NCBI GenBank assembly: GCA_038231495.1
Contig: JBBRLG010000199.1
Coordinates: 1 to 11,938, forward strand
DNA length: 11,938 bases
Source of the DNA: JBBRLG01 sp038231495
Lineage (GTDB): Bacteria > Planctomycetota > Planctomycetia > Gemmatales > Gemmataceae
Direction of reading: 5' to 3'
Shown here: positions 1-7,196 of the stretch, one piece after another
How the letters are laid out: every line of letters starts with the position of its first letter
How positions within the stretch are numbered: the stretch's first letter is position 1
Program-made: the position numbers and the translations under genes
Notes under the pieces: generated by a model
Told to the model about the DNA's origin: nothing
The model's database searches: none
What the model saw: only the letters and a program-made list of their open reading frames with translations

Positions 1-129
1 GTGGTCGCAGTTGTTGGTGGACAGGGCGACAAACAAACACCCGGCAACTTTTGGGCCCGGTTGGGGCTGTGGTCTTTGGGGCTGAGCGCTCTGCCGAATG
101 CGGCGGCCCCTGGGAGAACCGTGGCATGA
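1..129 (+). CDS. 3' end of an unidentified protein gene (partial)
   Basis: Frame 1 is open from the first base of the window to a TGA at 127-129, giving 42 residues that end in ALPNAAAPGRTVA. The stop overlaps the ATG of the next gene as ATGA, a four-base overlap typical of translationally coupled operon genes. That arrangement is the main reason to call this a real C-terminus and not chance. The fragment shows no recognisable domain; it is rich in Gly, Ala and Leu and has two Trp residues. If real, its product is co-translated with the GTPase that follows and may work with it. The alternative is non-coding upstream sequence, since 42 open codons in GC-rich DNA are not strong evidence alone. 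Confidence 0.5.
   Translation: MVAVVGGQGDKQTPGNFWARLGLWSLGLSALPNAAAPGRTVA
112..116 (+). promoter_or_regulatory. Ribosome binding site fixing the GTPase start
   Basis: GGGAG stands 9 bases upstream of the ATG at 126. The frame stays open further upstream to a TTG at 51, but the Shine-Dalgarno match, the ATGA overlap and the hydrophobic N-terminus that begins just after this ATG all favour 126. Confidence 0.55.
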
Positions 130-1715
130 GCGTATGGCGCATCGTCCTCGTGGCCGCCCTGATTAGCCTGCCGTTCGTGGTGCTGGCGGGGGTCGGGTCC
201 TACTACCTGTGGATAATCGGCTGGGGCTTCTATGTGTGGTGGCCGATCTTCCTCTGCATGGCCGGCGGCTACGGCCTCGCCTGGTACTGGCAGCGCAAGC
301 GCGTCCTGTTGCGCCCCGTCACGTTTAACGCGTTGCCGCACTGGACCGAGCGCGACGCCGAGGGCTGGAAGCTGGTCGAGGCGCGGGCCAGGGACGCCAC
401 GAAATTCGACTCCAACCAGCTGGCCGACATCGCGTTTTACTTGCAGACCGGCGAGCACATGGCCCAGGAATTGGCCGTGTTCTATCACCCGCACGCCAAG
501 GACCCGATTGCCAACCTGACCATCCCCGAAATCCTCGCGGTCGTCGAACTGGCGTCGCACGACATGGCCGAGATCGTGGACCGCTACCTTCCCGGCGGCC
601 ATTTGCTGACGATCAACGACTGGCGGCGGGCCAAGGTTGCCACGGACTGGTACGAGTCCGCCAACAAGGTGTACTGGCTGATCTCGGCCCTGTTCGAGCC
701 GGTCGGCACCACGATGCGTTTCGCCGCCTCCAAGGTCGGCCTGTCCACGCCCTTCCAGATGTTGCAGCAAAACCTGCTGGTTTGGTTCTACACCGCCTAC
801 GTTCATCGCCTGGGCAACTACCTGATCGAGTTGCACAGCGGTCGGCTGCGCGTCGGCGCGAGCCGCTACCGCGAACTGCTCGACAAGCTGCCGCCCCCGG
901 TCGATGGCGTGAAGCCGCAGGGCGGCCCGCTGGCGCTGCAGCCCGACAAACTCGCCCGGCCGAAAGACCCCGCGTTCGACCAGATCAAGCAACTGACGGT
1001 AACCATCGTCGGCCAGGTCAAGGCCGGCAAGTCGAGCCTGATTAACGCCCTCCTGGGTGCGCAAATGGCGCGCACCGACGTGTTGCCGGCGACGGCTGGC
1101 ATCCAGCGCTACGACCTGCAAACGCCGGGCATCCCGACGCGCTTCGTGCTATTGGACACGGTCGGTTACGGTCACGCCGGCCCCAAGGAGGACCAGTTGC
1201 GGGCGACGCGGGACGCGGCCCAGCAGTCGGATTTACTGTTCCTCGTGCTGCACGCCCTGACGCCGGCCCGGCAAGCCGACCTCGATTTGCTCAAGGATTT
1301 GAAGGCGTGGTTTATGTCGAACCCCGACCTGAAAAAGCCGCCGTTGTTCGTCGTGATGAGCCACATCGATCTGCTGTCGCCGTCGCTGGAATGGTCGCCG
1401 CCCTACGATTGGCAGAAGCCGACGCGGCCCAAGGAGCAGAGCATCCGGCACGCGCTGGCGACCGTCTACGAGCAACTCGGCCCGTACGTCTCGGCGATCG
1501 TGCCGGTCTGCACGGTCCCGAAAAAGGTCTACGGCATCGACGAATGGCTGCTGCCGGCGGTGACGCAGAAGCTGGACGAGGTTCACGGCGTGGCGCTGCT
1601 GCGTTGCATCCGCGCCGAAGCGGACGCCGGCAAGATGCAGAAAGTGTTCTATCAACTCCTCGAAACCGGCAAGGACGCGGCCAAGATGGCGTGGGAAGTC
1701 CTCGCGAAGGCGTAG
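126..1715 (+). CDS. Membrane-anchored P-loop GTPase (Era/HSR1-like)
   Basis: The 529-residue protein starts with two hydrophobic segments (about residues 4-25 and 29-50) that should hold it in the inner membrane with the rest in the cytoplasm. A roughly 240-residue region without recognised motifs follows, then a TRAFAC-type G domain. Visible motifs are the P-loop GQVKAGKS (296-303), a G2-type Thr in LPATAG (T323) and the G3 motif DTVG (344-347). In place of the G4 NKxD there is SHID (412-415), so guanine specificity may rest mainly on D415. The C-terminal part is helical and charged, with no membrane segment. The layout recalls YfjP/YcjX-like and dynamin-like bacterial GTPases, but I cannot assign a characterised subfamily or cellular role. 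It overlaps the preceding frame by ATGA and lies 48 bp before the glycosyltransferase, so coexpression is likely. The GTPase call is firm; the function is not known. Confidence 0.88.
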   Translation: MSVWRIVLVAALISLPFVVLAGVGSYYLWIIGWGFYVWWPIFLCMAGGYGLAWYWQRKRVLLRPVTFNALPHWTERDAEGWKLVEARARDATKFDSNQLADIAFYLQTGEHMAQELAVFYHPHAKDPIANLTIPEILAVVELASHDMAEIVDRYLPGGHLLTINDWRRAKVATDWYESANKVYWLISALFEPVGTTMRFAASKVGLSTPFQMLQQNLLVWFYTAYVHRLGNYLIELHSGRLRVGASRYRELLDKLPPPVDGVKPQGGPLALQPDKLARPKDPAFDQIKQLTVTIVGQVKAGKSSLINALLGAQMARTDVLPATAGIQRYDLQTPGIPTRFVLLDTVGYGHAGPKEDQLRATRDAAQQSDLLFLVLHALTPARQADLDLLKDLKAWFMSNPDLKKPPLFVVMSHIDLLSPSLEWSPPYDWQKPTRPKEQSIRHALATVYEQLGPYVSAIVPVCTVPKKVYGIDEWLLPAVTQKLDEVHGVALLRCIRAEADAGKMQKVFYQLLETGKDAAKMAWEVLAKA

Positions 1716-1763
1716 CGCGCCAATGAGTAAGAATCGCTTCAAAAAGCCCCGCAAGGAATCGAT

Positions 1764-3065
1764 ATGGCCCGCGGCAATTCGCGCATTCTCCTGACGACCT
1801 TCGGTTCCTTCGGCGATCTGCACCCCTACATCGCGATCGCCAAGGCGCTGCAAGCGCGCGGCCGCGACGTTGCCATCGGCACCTCCGCCACCTACGCGCC
1901 GAAGATCGCGGCGCTCGGCATCCCTTTCTATACCCTGCGACCCGACTTCCCCGACCCGGCGGACCAGGCGGAGATCATCCGCAAAATCTTTGACCCGCGC
2001 AAGGGACCGGAATACGTCGTCCGCGTCATGTGCATGCCGCTGCTCCGCCAAAGTTACGACGACCTGACGGCGGTGGCCGGCGACGTGGGACTGCTGCTGT
2101 CGCACCCGCTGACGTTCATGACGCGGTTGGTCGCCGAAAAACAGGGCATTCCCTGGGCGTCGTCGGTCCTGGCACCGATGAGTTTTGTTTCGGTGTACGA
2201 CCCGCCCGTGCCGCCGGCCGCGCCGTACCTCGGTCGGTTACGCATCCTGGGACCGTGGGTCTTACGACACCTTTTGAATTTCATGAAGCGCTCCTACGCC
2301 CCCTGGGCCGCGCCCTGGCACGCGCTGCGCGTGGACCTTGGGTTGCCGCCCGCGCCCAGCCCCGTGTTTGAAGGCCAGCATTCGCCGGACCTGGTGCTCG
2401 CGCTGTTCTCGCACTTCATCGGTGAGCCGCAACCGGACTGGCCGCCGAACACCGTGCAAACGGGCATCCCGTTCTACGACCAGGACGGCGAAGCCGGCTT
2501 GCCCGCGGACCTGGCACACTTTCTGGACGCGGGGCCGGAGCCGGTAGTCTTTACGCTCGGCTCCTCGGCCGTGCTGGACGCGGGCAGTTTCTTCGAGGAA
2601 AGTCTGAAGGCCGCGAAGCTCGTTAACCGTCGCGCGGTAGTCCTCGTCGGCCGCACGCCACAGCCGTTGCCGCCGGCACTTCTCGGCGACGACGTGTGTG
2701 TCTGCCCCTACGCGCCGTTCTCCGAACTGTTCCCGCGGTGTGCGGTCGTCGTGCATCAAGGCGGCGTTGGCACGACGGGGCAGGGGTTGCGTTCTGGCCG
2801 CCCGGTGCTGGTGATGCCGTGCGGCGTCGATCAGCCCGACAACGCCGAGCGCGTCCGCCGTCTGGGCGTGGCCCGTATCGTTTCCCGAACGCGCTACCGC
2901 GCCGCGCGCGTGGCGCGCGAGTTGAAACGGTTGCTCGACGACCCGGCGTATGCCCAAAAGGCGAAGCAGGTGGGTGCCCAGGTCCAGGGTGAAGACGGCG
3001 CGGCGGTCGCGGCCGAGGCGTTGATGAAGTTACAAGATAATGAAAAGCTTGCAACCACTTCCTAG
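1764..3065 (+). CDS. UDP-glycosyltransferase (GT1/GT28-like, GT-B fold)
   Basis: The 433-residue cytosolic protein, possibly membrane-associated, is predicted to transfer a sugar from a nucleotide donor to a lipid or small molecule. The N-terminal acceptor domain opens with the GSFGDLHP motif (14-21), the counterpart of GSxGDxxP in sterol glucosyltransferases, rhamnosyltransferase chain B and related enzymes. The C-terminal donor domain carries VVHQGGVGTT, with H331 as the expected diphosphate-binding His, followed by GRPVLVMP and D356-Q357, the Asp-Gln pair that binds the sugar in this family. The length fits the family. AAGGA lies 6 bases before the ATG. It follows the GTPase by 48 bp on the same strand and probably shares its transcript. 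Its stop shares bases with the stop of the convergent nitrilase gene. The acceptor cannot be deduced; a glycolipid, hopanoid or secondary metabolite is possible. Confidence 0.9.
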   Translation: MARGNSRILLTTFGSFGDLHPYIAIAKALQARGRDVAIGTSATYAPKIAALGIPFYTLRPDFPDPADQAEIIRKIFDPRKGPEYVVRVMCMPLLRQSYDDLTAVAGDVGLLLSHPLTFMTRLVAEKQGIPWASSVLAPMSFVSVYDPPVPPAAPYLGRLRILGPWVLRHLLNFMKRSYAPWAAPWHALRVDLGLPPAPSPVFEGQHSPDLVLALFSHFIGEPQPDWPPNTVQTGIPFYDQDGEAGLPADLAHFLDAGPEPVVFTLGSSAVLDAGSFFEESLKAAKLVNRRAVVLVGRTPQPLPPALLGDDVCVCPYAPFSELFPRCAVVVHQGGVGTTGQGLRSGRPVLVMPCGVDQPDNAERVRRLGVARIVSRTRYRAARVARELKRLLDDPAYAQKAKQVGAQVQGEDGAAVAAEALMKLQDNEKLATTS

Positions 3066-4117
3066 CCGCGTTTCGTAAATGTGCGCGGCGCAGTTGCCAG
3101 CGCCGCCTTGCCCGCCGCGATTGCCGCGTCATTACCCGCAAGCGTCGGCGGTTTGTCGCCGTCGGTCAACCCTCCCGGATAGATTGGATTTGCATATCCG
3201 CTATAAGCTTCCGTGCGCAGGTGGCCGAGCATGTGATGCCCGCGCCGCCGTTCGCGTTCGGCCCGCAGCGATAATATATCAATCGATGCAAAGACAATCT
3301 TCTCGCCCGGCCCCGGATCGGCCTGGCTTAAAATGCGGCCGTCGAAATCGACAACCATACTGCCTCCGGGCCAAGTGAATGGCGGATAGTATTCGGCTCG
3401 CGCGCCCTGGTTACTGGCTACAACATAGGCCAGGTTTTCCAATGCCCGACAACGGTTAATAAGCGTCCACCAATCCATGGGTGGCGTCGTGCCCCACGGG
3501 TCCATGTAGGCCGAGACGCGCACCAGCACCTCGGCCCCGCCCAGCGCCAGTTGCCGAATGGCTTCGGGAAACAGCCAGTCGTAACACGTCGCCGCCCCAA
3601 TGCGGCCAATTTCCGTGTCAGCGACCGGGAACAGCGGCTCGTCATAGCCCGACAAATCGTGCGGGCTGGTATGCACCTCCCACGGAATCCACGGATGGAC
3701 CTTGCGATAGCGCGTCAACAATCCGTCCGGCCCGATCAGGCAGGTCGTATTGAAAACGTGCCCCGGATAGCGGCTATCCTTTTCCAGAAAACTCGCGGTC
3801 TGAATGTAAACGCCGTGTTCCTTCGCCTTCGCCCCATAGCGGTCCGTGTGCTCGTTCGGCACCGGCACGGCGAGACGGTCGTGCAACTCCTCGACAGTGA
3901 GGTAGATCGGCGCGGCATGGCCGAATTCGGGAAAGGCGACAAGCCGCACGGACGCGAACGGCGCGTAGCCGATGACGGCGCGGTCGATCATGCCGAGCAT
4001 GTGGCCGACGGCGTGATGAATGCCGGAACGGTCCTTGGGGTTGGGCAAGTCGGTCTGGCACGCGGCGACCGCGTAGCGCAGGAGCGATCCGTCGGCATGG
4101 CCGAGTAGCGCTGGCAT
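3062..4117 (-). CDS. Carbon-nitrogen hydrolase (nitrilase superfamily, aliphatic-amidase-like)
   Basis: This 351-residue cytosolic enzyme should hydrolyse a carbon-nitrogen bond in an amide, nitrile or carbamoyl compound. The Glu-Lys-Cys triad is visible: E64 in AFPEF, K139 in YRKVHP and C178 in AATCYDWLFPE. The N-terminus RYAVAACQTDLP is the usual first strand. GGAEVLVRVSAYMDP (193-207), the overall length and the long tail ending in GHLRTEAYSGY and beyond resemble the aliphatic amidase/formamidase branch more than the 260-280-residue omega-amidases. That comparison is from memory of AmiE, and the substrate is uncertain. On its own strand GAGG sits 6 bases before the ATG. The gene stands alone, convergent to the glycosyltransferase, and no neighbour suggests a pathway. 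Some cyanide-detoxifying or nitrile-using homologues share these motifs and cannot be excluded. Confidence 0.9.
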   Translation of the reverse strand: MPALLGHADGSLLRYAVAACQTDLPNPKDRSGIHHAVGHMLGMIDRAVIGYAPFASVRLVAFPEFGHAAPIYLTVEELHDRLAVPVPNEHTDRYGAKAKEHGVYIQTASFLEKDSRYPGHVFNTTCLIGPDGLLTRYRKVHPWIPWEVHTSPHDLSGYDEPLFPVADTEIGRIGAATCYDWLFPEAIRQLALGGAEVLVRVSAYMDPWGTTPPMDWWTLINRCRALENLAYVVASNQGARAEYYPPFTWPGGSMVVDFDGRILSQADPGPGEKIVFASIDILSLRAERERRRGHHMLGHLRTEAYSGYANPIYPGGLTDGDKPPTLAGNDAAIAAGKAALATAPRTFTKRG

Positions 4118-4297
4118 CTGGCACCTCGTGGTACAAAACTACTTCTCATTATGCTACGCCGTGCAACGGTCAAGAGGCCCGCCTGGCATCCCGCTTACCA
4201 CAAAATCAGGGCCGAAGGCCATCGCACCGGATGAAGCCGGTGACAAGATCAAGAGAATATTTATTTTGAAAATAATCGTCATTTGGACCGAAAAAGC

Positions 4298-4438
4298 GTT
4301 GACATTGACAAGACCCGGCCCTACGATATTTGAGCAACTCAGCGCCAATTCCTTCAGGATCTCTCTCGGAGTTATTTCCGGGATGAGAAGATCGGCTGTC
4401 AACCAAGGCCGTTCTAGCTGGATCGGGTGAGAAAATGA
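4298..4438 (+). pseudogene. Decayed 3' remnant of a paralogue of the gene at 4503
   Basis: Bases 4400-4437 match the 3' end of the next gene (4827-4864) at about 31 of 38 positions without gaps, including a shared TGGATCGGGTGA. Upstream the match continues with gaps. In the frame starting at 4340 the copy reads QDLSRSYFRDEKIGCQPRPF, a TAG at 4415-4417, then LDRVRK and a TGA at 4436. This parallels EDFVLVWFSAENKVKG, then QQRP, then LVDRVKK in the intact protein. A further in-frame TGA at 4331 lies upstream, and no counterpart of the N-terminal membrane segment is evident. I read it as a tandem duplicate that has lost its 5' half and decayed. The best part is short, so an alignment score is needed to be sure. 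Confidence 0.5.
4299..4327 (+). promoter_or_regulatory. Candidate sigma70-type promoter upstream of the small membrane protein
   Basis: TTGACA at 4299-4304 is followed after 17 bp by TACGAT at 4322-4327, matching the -35 consensus 6/6 and the -10 consensus 4/6. A second, overlapping TTGACA begins at 4305. It would drive the gene at 4503 with a leader of about 170 bases. It lies inside the sequence read as a decayed gene copy, so it may be fortuitous. Confidence 0.3.
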
Positions 4439-4502
4439 GTCAAGTCGCGAGAGCGGAAATCGATACGCCCATGAGGTGCCCCGACCGTCATCGGGACGAA
4501 TG

Positions 4503-4877
4503 ATGCGCATGCGGACGAAGATCGCCTTCGGCTTCGGGATGCTTTTAGCTGTACTGGCCGTCACGGCTTTGGCGGACAGGTGGCTGACGCCGACCGAACC
4601 GCGGCTGCGCGTGGGGATGTCGACTCAAGAAGCCTCAGACGCGCTTCGCGACGACTATGATATAGCAAACGGTAATGGGTCTGATTATTTGGTCGAGTTT
4701 CCGGTGGAACGTGGCGATTTTGTTAGTGTTCACTGGGCTGGGCCCACTCGTTCCGAACGGGGCGAAGATTTCGTTTTGGTCTGGTTTTCCGCTGAAAACA
4801 AAGTCAAGGGCTGGCGGGTCCATTACCAACAAAGGCCGTCCTTGGTGGATCGGGTGAAAAAGTCGGTCGGGTGGTGA
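4503..4877 (+). CDS. Small membrane-anchored protein of a planctomycete paralogous family
   Basis: This is a 124-residue protein of unknown function. It has a short basic N-terminus, one hydrophobic segment (about 7-24) that could be an uncleaved anchor or a signal peptide, and then a soluble domain. RLRVGMSTQEASDAL (34-48) recalls the GMTxxEVxxxLG motif of BamE/SmpA-like and related small domains. FVLVWFSAENKVKG is a strand-turn-strand typical of such domains, and the tail ends in LVDRVKKSVGW. From general knowledge, similar tails occur in numerous small hypothetical proteins of Gemmata-like genomes. GGGA at 4493-4496 is 6 bases before the ATG at 4503; ATG at 4500 or 4509 and GTG at 4476 are alternatives. 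A decayed relative lies immediately upstream, which supports local duplication. Base composition is somewhat less GC-rich than in the flanking genes. Confidence 0.7.
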   Translation: MRMRTKIAFGFGMLLAVLAVTALADRWLTPTEPRLRVGMSTQEASDALRDDYDIANGNGSDYLVEFPVERGDFVSVHWAGPTRSERGEDFVLVWFSAENKVKGWRVHYQQRPSLVDRVKKSVGW

Positions 4878-5032
4878 GGTTTCCAAGTGGAACTGGCGTG
4901 GCCAGCCAGAAGAATTGATGTCATTCTCTCCAGCGCGGTTGCTTGGCAAAAGAAGTCGTGTTCGGATGTAGTTCTCGGCGTGGAACCTCCAACGGAGCTA
5001 TCCCGCCAAACAACTGGTGAAAGGAATACGAC

Positions 5033-6490
5033 ATGAAGCGTGCAAGACTGAACCTTGAGGCGTTGGAAGATCGCGTCGTACCGGCGACGGTCGATTCGTA
5101 CTGGCACGGAGATGGTTCGTCGCAAGCCCGTTGGAATGTTGCCTCCAACTGGACAGATCGTGCAATCGGCGGCACTACGCTGACTAGTTATCCCGGCAGC
5201 GTTGGCGATCGAACGGACATCGTTCATCTTGAAACCGCGAGCGCCTCCCGATGCGTCCTGGACGTGACTTTGATCTCCACCGGCATTTCGGAACTCCGTG
5301 ACACCGCAGGAAACACCTTGATTCTGCAAAAGGGTCTGCTCGTGACCAACGGCGGTCGGCTAGACGGGCGCAGCATGATCTACAACGGCTCAAGCGGTAG
5401 CGACAACGGGCTCAGTCTGACGGGCGGGACGTTCACCTGGCACAGCGGCAACCTGGGATATCTGTCCGATCTCACGTTCAATCCGGCTACGCTCAACGTG
5501 GACGGCGCCACGCTGAAAGTGGACAATACGGAGGATGTCGTACTTGGGTTCGGCATCAACGTCGGCACCGGGAGTGCGCAATCGACGATGGAGTTGGCCA
5601 ACACCGGGGCCATCAAGGACTACGGCTACGACCCCCTCAGTCACGGCGAAAAGGCTCCCCGTCAAATCGTCGTGGGGATCGCTGGCACGTTAAATATCAC
5701 CGTGGACAACACCAGCGGAATTGTCCCGGTTGACCCGAACAACGTCGTTTACGCGGTGTTCACGAACGTCGGCACGGTGACCAAAAGCGGCGGCACTGCC
5801 GGCGGTTACTATTCGATTCGCGAGCCGTGGTACCAAACCGGCGGCTCGCTGACGATTAACCCCGGCAACGCACTGCGGTTCTACGGCAAAACGGGGCTGG
5901 ACGAGAGTTCGGACGGAACTCGCGGCAAGAGCTTCTTCATGGACGGCGGCACGGTCAACCTGAAAGCCGACCCGACGATGGCCAGTCCGACGCTGTGGGT
6001 GCAGTACGGCTACCAACAAGACTACGGCGGTACTCTGAATTGCTCGAGTACCAACGTCACCACCGCCTGTACGTGGGTCATCGACGCCACCGCTTCGGCC
6101 ACGAACAAAATCAGGCTCAACGGCTCGGATACCAAAGTCGGCTCGCTTGCGGGCGACTTCGGGGCGTTAAGCCTGTTGACCGGCGGCGGTGCCAACAACA
6201 CCGGCCTCTACTGGCAGGCCGGTGCGTTGAAGGTGGAAGATCACCTCAATGCCGACGGCACCTATACCGTGAGCAAACTCGTTACCGACGCGAAGGTGTC
6301 GATCAGCGACACGGGAAACACCAGCTTTAAGGTGTTGTTTGCCGGGGACCAGCTGCTGAGCGGCACGTACTTGATTATCGACACCGGCTTTGCGATCACT
6401 CATGCTTACGACCCCACCCCGGGGGACTGGACCGGGACGTTCAACAGCGGCTACCAGATTACCTATACCGGCCACCCTCCGGGCGGCTAG
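5033..6490 (+). CDS. Secreted or surface beta-rich protein with planctomycete extracellular N-terminal motif
   Basis: The 485-residue protein begins with a basic stretch and LNLEALEDRVVPA (residues 6-18), the planctomycete extracellular N-terminal motif (Planc_extracel type) found on large exported proteins of this phylum. It takes the place of a classical hydrophobic signal peptide. Next comes a WNVASNW segment and a Gly/Thr/Asn/Asp-rich body of repeated short strands, for example LNVDGATLKVDNTEDVVLG. This resembles the beta-helical or autotransporter-strand-like architecture of surface proteins. There are few Cys residues, no catalytic motif I recognise, and no C-terminal membrane anchor or sorting motif; it ends GYQITYTGHPPGG. 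AAGGA lies 7 bases before the ATG, 155 bp after the preceding small gene. It is probably an exported structural or adhesive protein; an enzymatic role cannot be excluded. Confidence 0.8.
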   Translation: MKRARLNLEALEDRVVPATVDSYWHGDGSSQARWNVASNWTDRAIGGTTLTSYPGSVGDRTDIVHLETASASRCVLDVTLISTGISELRDTAGNTLILQKGLLVTNGGRLDGRSMIYNGSSGSDNGLSLTGGTFTWHSGNLGYLSDLTFNPATLNVDGATLKVDNTEDVVLGFGINVGTGSAQSTMELANTGAIKDYGYDPLSHGEKAPRQIVVGIAGTLNITVDNTSGIVPVDPNNVVYAVFTNVGTVTKSGGTAGGYYSIREPWYQTGGSLTINPGNALRFYGKTGLDESSDGTRGKSFFMDGGTVNLKADPTMASPTLWVQYGYQQDYGGTLNCSSTNVTTACTWVIDATASATNKIRLNGSDTKVGSLAGDFGALSLLTGGGANNTGLYWQAGALKVEDHLNADGTYTVSKLVTDAKVSISDTGNTSFKVLFAGDQLLSGTYLIIDTGFAITHAYDPTPGDWTGTFNSGYQITYTGHPPGG

Positions 6491-6534
6491 AAACGACCCG
6501 GATGACGACCAAACCCCTTCATTCCCCTCGGCTT

Positions 6535-6966
6535 TCACACGGAAACTGAGGAGTGGCCAGGAGGTATGGCTGCGGCCGCACCGTCCCGCGCCGGGTCGTA
6601 CGGCCGCAGCCACTGGATGATCTCGATACGGTTGCCGTCCGGGTCTGACAGGAAGAAGCGGTCGGCCCCCGGTATCGGCGTCGTTTCCTGGATCGCAATG
6701 TGCAACCCGGCGAAGTGGGCGCGGGCGGCCGCTACGTCCGCGACGCGCAGGGCGAAGTGCCGCGGGCTGGGCGTGTCGGGCCGGTCTTTCAAAAGCAAAT
6801 GGATGTGCTGATTGCCGAGGTCGAACCAGACGACGACGAAATCGAACGTGTGCGGCTTGGCGATTTCACGCAGGCCGAGCACGTCGCGGTAGAACCGTCG
6901 GCTGCGTTCGACATCCGTGATGAGGACCGAGACGTGATCGAGCTGCGTCACCTGAATGCCGAGCAT
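6535..6966 (-). CDS. VOC (glyoxalase/bleomycin-resistance fold) protein
   Basis: This 143-residue cytosolic protein has the two beta-alpha-beta-beta-beta modules of the vicinal oxygen chelate superfamily. The first module is LDHVSVLITDVERSRRFY through HIHLLL, and the second is PRHFALRVADVAAARAHF through DPDGNRIEIIQW. Candidate metal ligands are H11, H56, H70 and E115, the positions expected for VOC enzymes. Members include glyoxalase I, fosfomycin-modifying enzymes, extradiol dioxygenases and many uncharacterised proteins; the sequence does not show which reaction applies here. The last 20 or so residues are low-complexity Ala/Pro/Ser. The frame is open further 5' to about 7203, but that extension is Arg/Ser-rich, looks non-coding, and overlaps the divergent promoter region, so I start at 6966. 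It converges on the surface-protein gene with a 44-bp gap and diverges from the gene at 7197. Confidence 0.85.
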   Translation of the reverse strand: MLGIQVTQLDHVSVLITDVERSRRFYRDVLGLREIAKPHTFDFVVVWFDLGNQHIHLLLKDRPDTPSPRHFALRVADVAAARAHFAGLHIAIQETTPIPGADRFFLSDPDGNRIEIIQWLRPYDPARDGAAAAIPPGHSSVSV

Positions 6967-6974
6967 GGCTTTTC

Positions 6975-6979
6975 TCACC
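6975..6979 (-). promoter_or_regulatory. Ribosome binding site supporting the VOC start at 6966
   Basis: On the minus strand GGTGA, part of the extended Shine-Dalgarno consensus, stands 8 bases before the ATG at 6966. It supports the short start over the much longer upstream open frame. Confidence 0.4.
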
Positions 6980-7007
6980 GCTGGGACAGGGGCGTCGGGG
7001 AATCGAA

Positions 7008-7039
7008 CCGTGCCGCGATTGTAAGGCGGTCCGGCACGG
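7008..7039. promoter_or_regulatory. Operator-like inverted repeat around a -10-like element
   Basis: CCGTGCCG at 7008-7015 and CGGCACGG at 7032-7039 are perfect 8-bp inverted repeats separated by 16 bp. The spacer contains TACAAT on the minus strand (7023-7018), a 5/6 match to a -10 box oriented toward the VOC gene. The corresponding -35 position is poor (TTCCCT). The geometry suits a dimeric repressor blocking a promoter; a hairpin in the leader RNA is the alternative. Confidence 0.35.
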
Positions 7040-7097
7040 AAGGGAAGGCGCGCGTCCGGGATTGCGCTCCGCGCTCCGCTCCATCCGGAGACGTGCC

Positions 7098-7126
7098 TTG
7101 ACAGCGTTGCCCCCGTTGCCGACAAT
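7098..7126 (+). promoter_or_regulatory. Candidate sigma70-type promoter for the exported protein at 7197
   Basis: TTGACA at 7098-7103 is followed after 17 bp by GACAAT at 7121-7126, 6/6 and 4/6 matches to the -35 and -10 consensus. A transcript would start near 7133 and have a leader of about 65 bases. It lies in the 230-bp divergent gap between the VOC gene and the gene at 7197. Confidence 0.4.
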
Positions 7127-7196
7127 TCCCCAACTCGCGTAACCGCACCTCTCGACCGCACCCGACAATCGTTCATCCTCGCCGAGGGAGTCCGGC

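Larger units (their letters stand above)
4118..4502. other. 385-bp intergenic spacer with an AT-rich stretch
   Basis: This gap separates the nitrilase start from the small membrane-protein start. It would have to hold the promoters for both. It is locally AT-rich at about 4250-4285, which contrasts with the GC-rich surroundings. The right half contains a decayed gene copy and a sigma70-like promoter, listed separately. An open frame on the + strand from 4128 to 4430 has no convincing ribosome binding site and no family resemblance. I see no RNA gene. Confidence 0.6.

Noticed and set aside
1723..1794. A 23-codon basic open frame overlapping the glycosyltransferase start
   Set aside because: No ribosome binding site at a usual distance and no other support; a chance ORF in the 48-bp gap is more likely.
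1233..2105. A 290-codon minus-strand open frame across the GTPase-glycosyltransferase junction
   Set aside because: It is antisense to motif-bearing parts of both genes and has an Arg/Asp/Gly-rich composition typical of shadow frames.
4162..4173. TGCAACGGTCAA shared with 8728-8739 in the heptamer element, as a possible dispersed copy
   Set aside because: A single 12-base identity is expected several times by chance in about 12 kb, and no heptamer array surrounds it.
4893..4905. CTGGC-GTG-GCCAG hairpin after the small membrane-protein gene as a terminator
   Set aside because: The stem is only 5 bp and no T-run follows, so it does not qualify as an intrinsic terminator.
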